From positions 109,071 to 173,070 of the forward strand of contig NZ_JAMHIV010000024.1 of assembly GCF_023897065.1 (NCBI RefSeq): 64,000 nt of DNA, read 5' to 3'. The DNA is from Crossiella sp. SN42. Its GTDB lineage: Bacteria > Actinomycetota > Actinomycetes > Mycobacteriales > Pseudonocardiaceae. The notes under the pieces are model-generated. The model was given only the letters and a program-made list of their open reading frames with translations, made no database searches and was not told the origin of the DNA. Made by a program: the position numbers and the translations under genes. Shown here in pieces: positions 33,703 to 42,761 of this stretch (position 1 is the first letter of the stretch; the number at the start of each line of letters is the position of its first letter).

Positions 33703-34892
33703 GCTGGATCGAGGACCCGGCCTTCGCCGCGCACGAGCCGTTCGGGCCGCAGACCCTGCCCTACGGCGTTATCGACGCCGGCTCCGGCCCGGTGGTCGCG
33801 GTCAGGGTGGGCGAGCACGCCCTTCCGCTGCGCTCACTGGACCTGGGAGAGCGCCTGGCGCCCCTGGTGGCTGGGGAGACCCTGGACGACCTGCTGGCCG
33901 CCGGACGGCCGTTGTGGAGCGAACTGCGGGCCAGGCTGACCGAGCTGGTCGACCTGCCCGCCACGCCCAGCGGCGCGGACCTGCTGCCGCTGGCCTCGGT
34001 GACCTCGCTGTTGCCGTTCCGGGTCGGCGACTACGTGGACTTCTACTCCTCGCGGCACCACGCGGAGAACGTCGGCCGGATCTTCCGCCCCGACGGCGAC
34101 CCGCTGCTGCCGAACTGGACCCACCTGCCGGTCGGCTACCACGGCCGCGCGGGCACCGTGGTGGTCTCCGGCACCGAGGTGGTCCGCCCGCACGGCCAGA
34201 GCCGCCCGCCGGGCGCCGACGCGCCGGGCTTCGGGCCGAGCAAGCGCCTGGACATCGAGGCCGAGGTCGGCTTCGTCTGCGGCGGCCCGGTGGCCGCCAG
34301 GGTGCCCACCGCCGCGGCGGCCGAGCACCTCTTCGGCGTGGTGCTGCTCAACGACTGGTCCGCCCGGGACATCCAGGCCTGGGAGTACGTGCCGCTGGGC
34401 CCGTTCCTGGGCAAGTCCTTCCTCACCTCGATCTCGGCCTGGATCACCCCGCTGGAGGCCTTCAGCAACGCCAGGGTGCCCACCCCGCCCGCGCCGAACC
34501 CGCTGCTGGACTACCTGGTCGAGGACCAGCCCTGGGGCCTTGACCTGCGCCTCCAGGTGCACTGGAACGGCACCCTGGTGGCCGAGCCGCCGTTCCGGGA
34601 CATGTCCTGGTCCGCGGCGCAGCAGCTGGCGCACATGACGGTCAACGGCGCCACCGTGCGACCGGGCGACCTGTTCGGCTCCGGCACGGTCTCCGGGCCG
34701 GAGAAGCGCCAGCGCGGTAGCTTCCTGGAACTGTCCTGGGGCGGCAAGGAGCCGATCACCCTGGCCGACGGCACGGAACGGAGCTTCCTGGCAGACGGCG
34801 ACACGGTGGCGCTCACCGCCACCGCGCCGGGCCCCGGCGGCTCGCTGGTGGGCCTGAGCGAGGTCACCGGCACCGTGGTCAGCGCGGAGTAG
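33699..34892 (+). CDS. fahA: Fumarylacetoacetase
   Basis: The 397-residue enzyme hydrolyses fumarylacetoacetate to fumarate and acetoacetate, the last step of tyrosine catabolism. The small N-terminal domain is followed by the FAH fold: DYVDFYSSRHHAENVGRIFRP (catalytic His and metal Asp), LPVGYHGRAGTVVVSG, LDIEAEVGFV (metal Glu pair) and LLNDWSARDIQAWEY (metal Asp). PLGPFLGKSF supplies the substrate Lys region. Full length for the eukaryote-like family. The GTG start overlaps the upstream stop. Confidence 0.95.
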   Translation: MSWIEDPAFAAHEPFGPQTLPYGVIDAGSGPVVAVRVGEHALPLRSLDLGERLAPLVAGETLDDLLAAGRPLWSELRARLTELVDLPATPSGADLLPLASVTSLLPFRVGDYVDFYSSRHHAENVGRIFRPDGDPLLPNWTHLPVGYHGRAGTVVVSGTEVVRPHGQSRPPGADAPGFGPSKRLDIEAEVGFVCGGPVAARVPTAAAAEHLFGVVLLNDWSARDIQAWEYVPLGPFLGKSFLTSISAWITPLEAFSNARVPTPPAPNPLLDYLVEDQPWGLDLRLQVHWNGTLVAEPPFRDMSWSAAQQLAHMTVNGATVRPGDLFGSGTVSGPEKRQRGSFLELSWGGKEPITLADGTERSFLADGDTVALTATAPGPGGSLVGLSEVTGTVVSAE

Positions 34893-34900
34893 GAGCGGGA

Positions 34901-35548
34901 ATGGGAGCGGTGCCCGGAGCGGCCAGGGAGAGCTCACTCACCCTGGAACGCGGGCTCGCCCTGCTCCAGGCGGTGGCCGACGCGGACACCGAGGCCCCCA
35001 GCATCAGCGACCTGGCCACCGCCATCGGCGCCAGCCGAGCAGCCATCTACCGCCTACTCGGCCCCCTCCAGGCGCGAGGCCTGGTCCGCCGCGAAGGCTC
35101 CCGGGTCCGCCTGGGCCTGGGCGTCCTCCAGCTGGCGGGCCGGGTCCTCCCCCAGCTCCGCTTCGCCGCCCTCCCGGCCCTGCGCGGCCTGGCCGAGAAG
35201 ATCGGCGCCACCGCCCACCTGACGGTCGTGCACGGCAACGAGGCCCAAGCCGTAGCCGTGGTCGAACCCTCCTGGACCGCCTACCACGTCGCCTACCGGG
35301 TAGGCACCCGCCACCCCATCCAGCGCGGCGCGGCCGGCCGCGCCATCGCCCTGCCGCCCGACGGCCCCGAATGGGTGGCCAGCTCCGGCGAACTCCAAGC
35401 CGGCGCCCACGGCGTCGCCGCCCCCGTCCGCGCCGTCCCCGGCCTGCAAGCCAGCGTCGGCGTGGTCTCCTTCGAACCCCTCAAGGCCGACGAGGTAGGC
35501 CCCCACGTGGTCGCCGCCGCCGCCGCGGTCGCCGTCGCCCTGCGCTGA
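34901..35548 (+). CDS. IclR-family regulator, likely controls homogentisate genes
   Basis: The 215-residue protein has an N-terminal winged helix (LERGLALLQAVADADTEAPSISDLATAIGASRAAIYRLLGPLQARGLVRRE) and an IclR effector domain that is shorter than usual (family about 250 residues). The segment HPIQRGAAGRAIALP matches the conserved HPLHxTAxGKAxLA motif. It is the third gene of the homogentisate operon, 8 bp after fahA. The last nine bases of this gene are repeated at about 36316 at the edge of the duplicated cassette, so the duplication endpoint lies inside its 3' end. Confidence 0.88.
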   Translation: MGAVPGAARESSLTLERGLALLQAVADADTEAPSISDLATAIGASRAAIYRLLGPLQARGLVRREGSRVRLGLGVLQLAGRVLPQLRFAALPALRGLAEKIGATAHLTVVHGNEAQAVAVVEPSWTAYHVAYRVGTRHPIQRGAAGRAIALPPDGPEWVASSGELQAGAHGVAAPVRAVPGLQASVGVVSFEPLKADEVGPHVVAAAAAVAVALR

Positions 35549-35574
35549 CCCCGCCCGCTGGTGTAGGCTGAGGC

Positions 35575-35660
35575 CAGAGCTGGTCGGTCCGCGGACGCGG
35601 CCAGAAGTGAGCCGGGGAACGAGCCTGAGGGAAGTCAGGACCCCCGGCTTCGCGCTATTT
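35575..35660 (+). ncRNA. Putative structured RNA paired with DUF3800-like gene (copy 1)
   Basis: After a -10-like TAGGCT (35564-35569), three stems can form. CTGGTC (35580-35585) pairs with GGCCAG (35599-35604) enclosing GTCCGCGGAC. GCCGGGG (35611-35617) pairs with CCCCGGC (35642-35648). Inside the second, CCTGA (35624-35628) and TCAGG (35635-35639) close a six-base loop GGGAAG. In copy 2 the stems are identical but the loop is CGGAGA, which favours structure over coding. U-G pairs favour the plus strand. No frame is conserved. It converges on the neighbouring DUF3800-like gene. Published DUF3800-associated RNA motifs make an RNA role plausible, but I cannot say which one this matches. Confidence 0.5.
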
Positions 35661-36224
35661 CGGGGCAAGTTCGGTGATCTCGATCGGATGCGCCCCATTG
35701 ATGATCTCCCACGGCTTCGGCTCACTGTGCCTGGTCGCCGCCACATAGGACGAGGCGACGAAGTCCGCGGTCCACAGCAGAGCGGACTTCTTGCCCGCGT
35801 GATCCAGCCGGAGTTCGGCACTGACCTGCCGCGCCATGCGCAGCCGGTTGAGCGTGCGCCGGTCGAACCGGTCACCACCGGCCCGGCTCTCCAGCACGAC
35901 GTGCCCGACCCGCTCCACGTGCTGCAGCCGAGGTAGCAGATCACAGAGCAACCGCGCCCGCGCCTTCTCCTGCCCACTGTCGGTGGTCGAGGTGGTGGCC
36001 ATGACCGCGCCATGCAGCGGCAGCGTCGCGAGCACCTCCGCAATGACCACCCGACGATCCTGGGTCTCGTTCCGGAAGTGCAGCGGGTCCTTCTCGCACA
36101 ACGCGGTGAGCGCGCTGATGATCGCGGCGTGGTCGTCGCTGTGGCTCAGTACTGCGGCGACCACGTAGAGCCGCCTGCCGTCCGGAAGGCGGGCAGCGGC
36201 TTCGTCGATGTGGGCGGTGCGCAC
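35655..36224 (-). CDS. DUF3800-like small protein (copy 1, full length)
   Basis: The 189-residue cytoplasmic protein begins MRTAHIDEAAARLPDGRRLYVVAAVL, the pattern of DUF3800 proteins, whose RNase-H-like fold starts with a strand carrying Asp-Glu. Other likely active-site pieces are LHFRNETQ (about 49-56), HVVLESRAGGDRFDRRT and LLWTADFVASSYVAA. The last corresponds to the QLADLIA segment of the family. Assignment is from these landmarks and not from a search. The GTG at 36224 lies six bases after TAACGT on the minus strand, so a leaderless mRNA is likely. The hairpin RNA segment converges on its 3' end. Confidence 0.65.
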   Translation of the reverse strand: MRTAHIDEAAARLPDGRRLYVVAAVLSHSDDHAAIISALTALCEKDPLHFRNETQDRRVVIAEVLATLPLHGAVMATTSTTDSGQEKARARLLCDLLPRLQHVERVGHVVLESRAGGDRFDRRTLNRLRMARQVSAELRLDHAGKKSALLWTADFVASSYVAATRHSEPKPWEIINGAHPIEITELAPK

Positions 36225-36233
36225 CCGGATACG

Positions 36234-36250
36234 TTATCTCCTGGTGATAT
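36234..36250. promoter_or_regulatory. Conserved inverted repeat before DUF3800-like gene, copy 1
   Basis: TTATC-TCCTGGT-GATAT is a TATC-N7-GATA palindrome overlapping the -10 region (TAACGT) of the minus-strand gene. The same element stands before copy 2, which suggests a repressor or autoregulation site. Confidence 0.45.
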
Positions 36251-36348
36251 GAGTGTTATTTTCCGGTTATCGTGGCTAATGGCCATGTTCGGCGAAAACG
36301 TCAGCCTCCCCGGTCTGCGCTGACCCCTCTCCCTGGTGTAGGCTGAGG

Positions 36349-36431
36349 TCAGAGCTGGTCGGTCCGCGGACGCGGCCAGAAGTGAGCCGGGGAACGAGCC
36401 TGACGGAGATCAGGACCCCCGGCTTCGCGCT
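36349..36431 (+). ncRNA. Putative structured RNA paired with DUF3800-like gene (copy 2)
   Basis: Same layout as copy 1: TAGGCT at 36338-36343; CTGGTC (36354-36359) with GGCCAG (36373-36378); GCCGGGG (36385-36391) with CCCCGGC (36416-36422); CCTGA (36398-36402) with TCAGG (36409-36413). The terminal loop reads CGGAGA where copy 1 has GGGAAG. Helices are unchanged while loop bases differ. The segment reaches the 3' end of the truncated DUF3800-like gene. Confidence 0.5.
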
Positions 36432-36903
36432 ATCTGGGGGCAAGTTCGGTGATCTCGATCGGATGTGCCCCGTTGATGATCTCCCACGGTTTCAGCTCGC
36501 CGTGCCGCGTGGCCGCCACGTAGGACGAGGCGACGAAGTCCGCGATCCACAGCATCGCCAGCTGTTTGCCGGCATGGTCCAACCGCAGGTCAGCGGTGAG
36601 TCGATGTGTCTTGCGCAGCCGCTCGTCCGTGCGCCGGTCGAACCGGTCGCCGCCCGCCCTGCTCTCCAGCACGACATGCCTCACCCGTTCCACGTGCTGA
36701 AGCCGGGGCAGCAGTTCGCACAACAGCCGAGCGCGCGCCTTCTCCTGTTCCGAGTCGGTGGTGGCGGTGGTCACCATGATCGCTCCGAGCGCCGGGGCGC
36801 CCGCAGTGGCCTGCGCGATCATCACCCGTCGATCCTGGCTCTCCCCGCGGAAATGCAGCGGCAGTCGTTCGCTGGCCTGCAACGCGGTGAGCGTGGTGCC
36901 CAT
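36430..36903 (-). CDS. DUF3800-like small protein (copy 2, N-terminally truncated)
   Basis: The 157-residue paralogue of the 35655-36224 product is about 70 percent identical over the shared part (SQDRRVMIAQ, EKARARLLCELLPRLQHVER, HVVLESRAGGDRFDRRT, ADFVASSYVAATRHGELKPWEIINGAHPIEITELAP). It lacks the first 30-40 residues, including the IDEA strand, so a first active-site Asp/Glu is missing. The start context is retained: TAACGT, six bases, ATG. An in-frame deletion fused the start region to the body. It may be inactive, a partner of copy 1, or specific for the divergent RNA loop next to it. Confidence 0.6.
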   Translation of the reverse strand: MGTTLTALQASERLPLHFRGESQDRRVMIAQATAGAPALGAIMVTTATTDSEQEKARARLLCELLPRLQHVERVRHVVLESRAGGDRFDRRTDERLRKTHRLTADLRLDHAGKQLAMLWIADFVASSYVAATRHGELKPWEIINGAHPIEITELAPR

Positions 36904-36912
36904 CCGGACACG

Positions 36913-36929
36913 TTATCGTCCAGTGATAA
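36913..36929. promoter_or_regulatory. Conserved inverted repeat before DUF3800-like gene, copy 2
   Basis: TTATCGTCCAGTGATAA is a perfect TTATC-N7-GATAA palindrome over the promoter of the truncated copy, matching the element at 36234-36250 in spacing and half-sites. The remaining bases up to 37096 hold further inverted repeats (such as GGGACC-TT-GGTCCC, 37003-37016) in the cydA leader. Confidence 0.5.
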
Positions 36930-37096
36930 GAGCGTTATTTCCTGGTTGCCGTGGCCAATGGCCAACTCCGGTGGAAACCTGGCCCGGGCGAACCCGGTCA
37001 CCGGGACCTTGGTCCCGCCACCGCGGGACCCTCGACGGGACGAGAGGGGACCCCTGTACCTGCTGTTCAGCGCGGGTACGCGGAAAGCTGGCAGTC

Positions 37097-38584
37097 GTGG
37101 AGGTCCTCGACATCGCACGCTGGCAGTTCGGTATCACCACCGTCTACCACTTCCTGATGGTGCCACTCACCATCGGTCTGTCGCTGCTGGTGGCAGGCAT
37201 GCAGACGGCCTGGCACCGCACCGGGAACCCCAAGTACCTGGCGATGACCAAGTTCTGGGGCAAGCTGATGCTGATCAACTTCGCCATGGGCGTGGTGACC
37301 GGCATCGTGCAGGAGTTCCAGTTCGGCATGTCCTGGAGCGAGTACTCGCGGTTCGTCGGCGATGTGTTCGGCTCGTTGCTGGCGATCGAGGGGCTGGTGG
37401 CCTTCTTCGTCGAGTCGACCTTCCTCGGGCTGTGGATCTTCGGCTGGTCCCGGCTGCCCAAGCGGGTGCACCTGGCCTGCATCTGGGCCGCCTCGCTGGC
37501 CACGGTCGCCTCGGCCTACTTCATCCTCTCCGCCAACTCCTGGATGCAGCACCCGGTCGGTGCCATCCTCGGCCCCAACGGCCGCCCGCAGCTGCGCTCG
37601 ATCGGCGACCTGCTGACCAACTCGACCGTGCTGGCGGCCTTCCCGCACACCATGTTCGGCGCGCTCGCCGTGGCCGCCGCGCTGCTGGTCGGCGTCTCGG
37701 TGTGGCACCTGGCCCGGCGGGTGGGCACCGACACGCCGGTGTGGCGGGCCTCGGTCAAGCTCGGTGGCTGGGTCGGCGTGGTCGCCTTCGCCGGGGTCGC
37801 GCTCACCGGGGACCTCCAGTCGAAGCTGATGTTCGAGCAGCAGCCGATGAAGATGGCCGCGGCCGAAGCCCTGTGCCACACCGAGAAACCCGCCGGGTTC
37901 TCCATCTTCGCGATCGGCGACGTGACCCGTCCGGACTGCGAGAACGTCAAGAGCATCACCGTGCCCGCGCTGCTGTCCTTCCTGGCCAACAGTGATCTCG
38001 ACTCCGAGGTCAAGGGCGTCGAGGACCTGGTCAAGATCTACAAAGCCAAGTACGGCGAGAACTACCCGGACGACCCGAGGATGGGTTCCTTCGCGGGCAA
38101 GCCGATCGAGTACGTGCCCAACCTGCCGGTCACCTACTGGGGCTTCCGGCTGATGATCGGCTTCGGCGCGCTGGCCGCGCTCGCCTCGGCCGCGGCGCTG
38201 TGGCTGACCCGCAAGGGCCGCATGCCCAAGGGACGCTGGTTCGTCTGGGCGGCGCTCGGCGGGATCGCGACCCCGTTCCTGGCCAACAGCTTCGGCTGGA
38301 TCTTCACCGAGATGGGCCGCCAGCCGTTCGTGGTGGTGCCCAACCCCAGCGGCGTGGACGGGGTGTGGATGTACACCGCGCAGGCGGTCTCCGCGATCAG
38401 CTCGACCGAGGCGCTGATCTCGCTGATCTCGCTGACCACGCTCTACGGCGTGCTCGCCGCGGTCGAGTTCTTCCTGCTCCGCCGCTACGCGATGGCCGGT
38501 GTCGCCGGGGTGATGCCACCCAAACCCGAGGAGCCGGACGAGGACGAGAAGAAGTCCGAAGACGTCCTGGCCTTCGCCTACTAG
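37097..38584 (+). CDS. cydA: Cytochrome bd oxidase subunit I
   Basis: The 495-residue membrane protein has about nine transmembrane helices and oxidises quinol while reducing O2 to water at haems b558, b595 and d. N-terminal VLDIARWQFGITTVYHFLMVPLTIGLSLLVAGMQ holds an early haem His. The GRQP signature is present (FTEMGRQPFVVVP). The Q-loop is the short type usual in actinobacteria. GTG at 37097 follows GGAAAG (37082-37087). It is the first of four genes (cydA, cydB, cydDC, kinase). Expression normally rises when oxygen is low or the bc1 branch is blocked. I found no clear Rex site upstream. Confidence 0.96.
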   Translation: MEVLDIARWQFGITTVYHFLMVPLTIGLSLLVAGMQTAWHRTGNPKYLAMTKFWGKLMLINFAMGVVTGIVQEFQFGMSWSEYSRFVGDVFGSLLAIEGLVAFFVESTFLGLWIFGWSRLPKRVHLACIWAASLATVASAYFILSANSWMQHPVGAILGPNGRPQLRSIGDLLTNSTVLAAFPHTMFGALAVAAALLVGVSVWHLARRVGTDTPVWRASVKLGGWVGVVAFAGVALTGDLQSKLMFEQQPMKMAAAEALCHTEKPAGFSIFAIGDVTRPDCENVKSITVPALLSFLANSDLDSEVKGVEDLVKIYKAKYGENYPDDPRMGSFAGKPIEYVPNLPVTYWGFRLMIGFGALAALASAAALWLTRKGRMPKGRWFVWAALGGIATPFLANSFGWIFTEMGRQPFVVVPNPSGVDGVWMYTAQAVSAISSTEALISLISLTTLYGVLAAVEFFLLRRYAMAGVAGVMPPKPEEPDEDEKKSEDVLAFAY

Positions 38585-38595
38585 GAGTGTCCACA

Positions 38596-39572
<977 letters not shown>

Positions 39573-39576
<4 letters not shown>

Positions 39577-42500
39577 GGACTCGTGGCCCGCTGGGCGCCC
39601 TGCCCGCGCTGTCCCGCTCGGCCCGCCGCGCGCTGGCGGTGACCGCGCTGCTCGCCGCGCTCACCGCGGTCGCGCTGGTCGCCCAGGCCTGGGGGCTGGC
39701 CACCGCGCTGGCCGCGATCGTGGCCGGCCGGTTCGAGGTGGCCATCCCGCTCACCGTGCTGGCCATCGCGGTGGCCGCCCGCGCGGTCCTGGCCTGGGCC
39801 ACCGAAACCGTGGCCGCCCGCGCCGCCGCGGGCGCCAAGGAGGAGCTGCGCACCGCGCTGCTCGGCCAGGCGCTGCGGCTGGGCCCGGAGTGGATCGCCG
39901 ACCCGGCGCGCTCCGGCGGCCCAGCCGCGCTGACCGCCCTGGCCACCAAGGGCCTGGACGCCCTGGACGACTACTTCACCCGCTATCTGCCCGCGCTGGT
40001 CACCGTCGCGGTCGCGCCGCCGCTGGTCGGCGCGGCGATCCTGTGGGCGGACTGGCCGTCCGCGCTGGTGGTCGCGGTGACCGTGCCGCTGCTGCCGCTG
40101 TTCGCGATCCTCATCGGCGGCTACACCGCGGAGGTGGCGGCCAAGGCCGCGGACGCCACGCTGCGGTTGTCCAGCCACGCCGCCGAGCTCATCCGCGCGC
40201 TGCCGGTGCTGACCGCGTTCCGTCGCGCCGAGGCCCAGGCCGAGTCGATCCGCCGGGTCGGCGAGGCGCACCGCAAGGCGGTCGGCAGCACGCTGCGGGT
40301 GGCCTTCACCTCCGCGCTGGCGCTGGAACTGCTGGCCACGCTGTCGGTGGCGCTGGTCGCGGTGCTCATCGGCACCCGGCTGGCCGCGGGCGGGCTGACC
40401 CTGGAGATCGGGCTGCTGGTGCTGATCCTGGCCCCCGAGTGCTACCAGGCCATCCGCGCGGTCGGCGCCGCGCACCACGCCAGTGAGGACGGCATGGAGG
40501 TGGTGCGCAGGGTGGCCAAGGTGCTGGCCGAACCCGCGCCCGCCACCGGCGAGCGTCCGGCAGGCCGCGGCCGGCTGTTCGTGGCCGACCTGCACGTGCG
40601 CCGCCGCGACCGGGACGCCCCCGACGGCCTGTCCTTCTCGGTCGCCCCCGGCGAGCTGGTGCGCCTGGACAGCCCGAGCGGCACCGGCAAGTCCACCACG
40701 CTGGCCGTGCTGCTCGGCTTCCGCGCACCCGACCGCGGCCGGATCACCGTCGACGGCGTCGATCTGTCCGAAGTGGACGGACAGGACTGGCGGCGGCAGC
40801 TCGCCTGGGTGCCGCAGCGCCCGCAGTTCGCCGCCGACTCGGCCACCGCCGAGCTGACCGAGGCCACCAGGGACCTCGGCGAGCCACCCCGGATCGCGGA
40901 GATCCTCGACCTCACCCGCAGGCTCGGCATCGACCACCTGCTCAACCACCGGCCTGCCGAACTCTCCGCGGGCGAGCGCCAGCGCCTCGCGGTGGCCCGC
41001 GCCCTGCTCCGGCTGCGCCGCGGCGCCTGGCTGCTGCTGCTGGACGAGCCCACCGCGCACCTCGACCCGGCCGCGGCCACCGCGGTGCTGGCCGAGGTCG
41101 AGCGGGCCAGGGCCGCCGGCGCGGCGGTCCTGCTGATCTCGCACACCACCCCCGAACCCGTCGCCGGGACACCCCTCGGCGGCCCCGCGGTGGCGCGGGC
41201 GGACCCACACCCTCACCGCCCGCGTCACCGTCCTTTGTGGACGCTGCTGAGCCGTCGCTCGCTGCTGGGCGCGTTGCTCGGCGCGACCGCGCTGGCCAGC
41301 GGCATCGCGCTCACCGCCACCTCGGCCTGGCTGATCGCCAAGGCCTCCACCCAGCCGCCGATGCTGACCCTGCTGGTCGCGGTGGTCGGCGTGCGCACCT
41401 TCGGCCTCGGCCGCGCGCTGCTGCGCTACCTGGAACGCCTGGTCACCCACGACGCCGCCTTCCGCACCGCCAACCAGCTGCGCACCGGCCTGTGGCGGGA
41501 CCTGGTGGCCAGGGGACCGCTCGCGCGCACCGACGGCCTGCACCGCCTGGTCACCGACACCGACACCGTCCGCGACCTGATCCCCAGGGTGCTCATCCCG
41601 CCGATCGTGGCCGCGGTGGTCGCCGCGGTGGCCATCACCATCCAGGCCCTGGTGCTGCCCGCCGCCGGACTCACCCTGGCCCTGGCCGTGCTGGCCGCGG
41701 GCACCCTGGCCCCGCTGACCGCCGTGCTGGCCGACCGCCGGGCCACCCGCAGGCTGGCCGACGGCCGCCGCGTCCTGTCCCAGTCCATCCTCACCCTGCT
41801 CACCGCCGCCCCCGACCTGCTCGCGCACAACGCCGCCCAGCCCCGTCAGCACGCGCTCAGCACGGCCGACCGCGCGCTGGCCGCCCAGTCCCGCCGCCAG
41901 GCCCTGGCCAACGGCCTCGCCCAGGCCATCCTCACCCTGTGCACCGGCGCGGCCGCCGTGCTGGCCGTGCCGCAGGCCGCCGAGGCGGTGGCCGCCGGCG
42001 CGCTGAACCCGCTGCTGGCCCCGGTGCTGGTGCTGCTGCCACTGGCGCTGACCGAGGCCCTCGCGCTGCTACCGCCCGCGGCCCAGCGGCTGCGCCCACT
42101 GCGCACCGCCTACACCAACCTGTCCGCCCCGGTGCCGGCCGCGGCGGCGGAACCGGCCGTGACCGGGGACATCCGGCTCGACCACATCGACGTGCGCTGG
42201 CCCGGTTCCGCCGCCCCGGCGCTGCGCGAGTTCTCGCTGCACGTGCCGCCCGGCAGCCACACCGCCATCGTCGGCCCCTCCGGCGCGGGCAAGTCCACCC
42301 TGCTCGCCGTGCTGCTCGGCTTCCTCCGCCCGGACCACGGCCAGGCCACCATCCCGGCCGCCGCGGCCTGGTCGCCGCAGGACCCGCAGCTGGTCTCCAC
42401 CACCGTCCGGGAGAACCTCCGCCTCGGCGACCCGGCGGCCACCGACGAGGACCTGCGCTCGGCGCTGCGCGCGGTGGCGCTGGAGGGCTGGCAGGACCGG

Positions 42501-42761
42501 CTGGACACCCAGGTCGGCGTGGGCGGGGCCACCGTCTCCGGCGGCGAGGCGCAGCGGCTCGGCCTGGCCAGGGCGCTGCTGTACGCGCGGCGCACCGGGG
42601 TGCTGCTGATGGACGAGCCGACCGCGCACCTGGACGAGCCGACCGCGCGCCGGGTGCTGGCCGGGGTCCGCGCCGAACTGCCCGAGGGCACCCTGGTGCA
42701 CGTCACGCACCGGGCCGCCGAGGCCGCCGGGGCCGACCAGGTGGTCAGGGTCGGGGCATGA
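39573..42761 (+). CDS. cydDC: Fused CydDC thiol/haem ABC exporter
   Basis: One 1062-residue chain joins CydD and CydC: TMD1 (about 1-330), NBD1 (335-540), TMD2 (555-830) and NBD2 (840-1062). CydDC exports cysteine/glutathione or handles haem to allow cytochrome bd assembly. NBD1 has DSPSGTGKST at the Walker A position, where the first glycine of GxxGxGKS is replaced by Ser; its signature is LSAGERQR and Walker B LLLLDEPTAHLD. NBD2 has a canonical GPSGAGKST, VSGGEAQR and VLLMDEPTAHLD. One half may therefore be catalytically weaker. It overlaps cydB and the kinase gene. Confidence 0.93.

Larger units (their letters stand above)
35541..36965. repeat. Tandem direct duplication of about 0.7 kb
   Basis: Copy 1 spans about 35541-36290 and copy 2 about 36316-36965. 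Both begin with TGCGCTGACCCC, which in copy 1 is the end of the iclR gene. Both contain a GGTGTAGGCTGAGG box, a conserved hairpin segment, a minus-strand protein gene and the same upstream control repeat, and end near CTAATGGCCA/CCAATGGCCA. Copy 2 has lost about 100 bp encoding the protein N-terminus. Confidence 0.85.

Noticed and set aside
35655..36903. DUF3800-like pair as a classical type II toxin-antitoxin module
   Set aside because: The two proteins are paralogues from a recent tandem duplication and each has its own promoter and RNA segment; there is no second unrelated small protein gene.
36904..37096. Rex operator before cydA
   Set aside because: The inverted repeats present (GGGACC-TT-GGTCCC and others) do not match TGTGA-N6-TCACA; redox control must work differently or from elsewhere.
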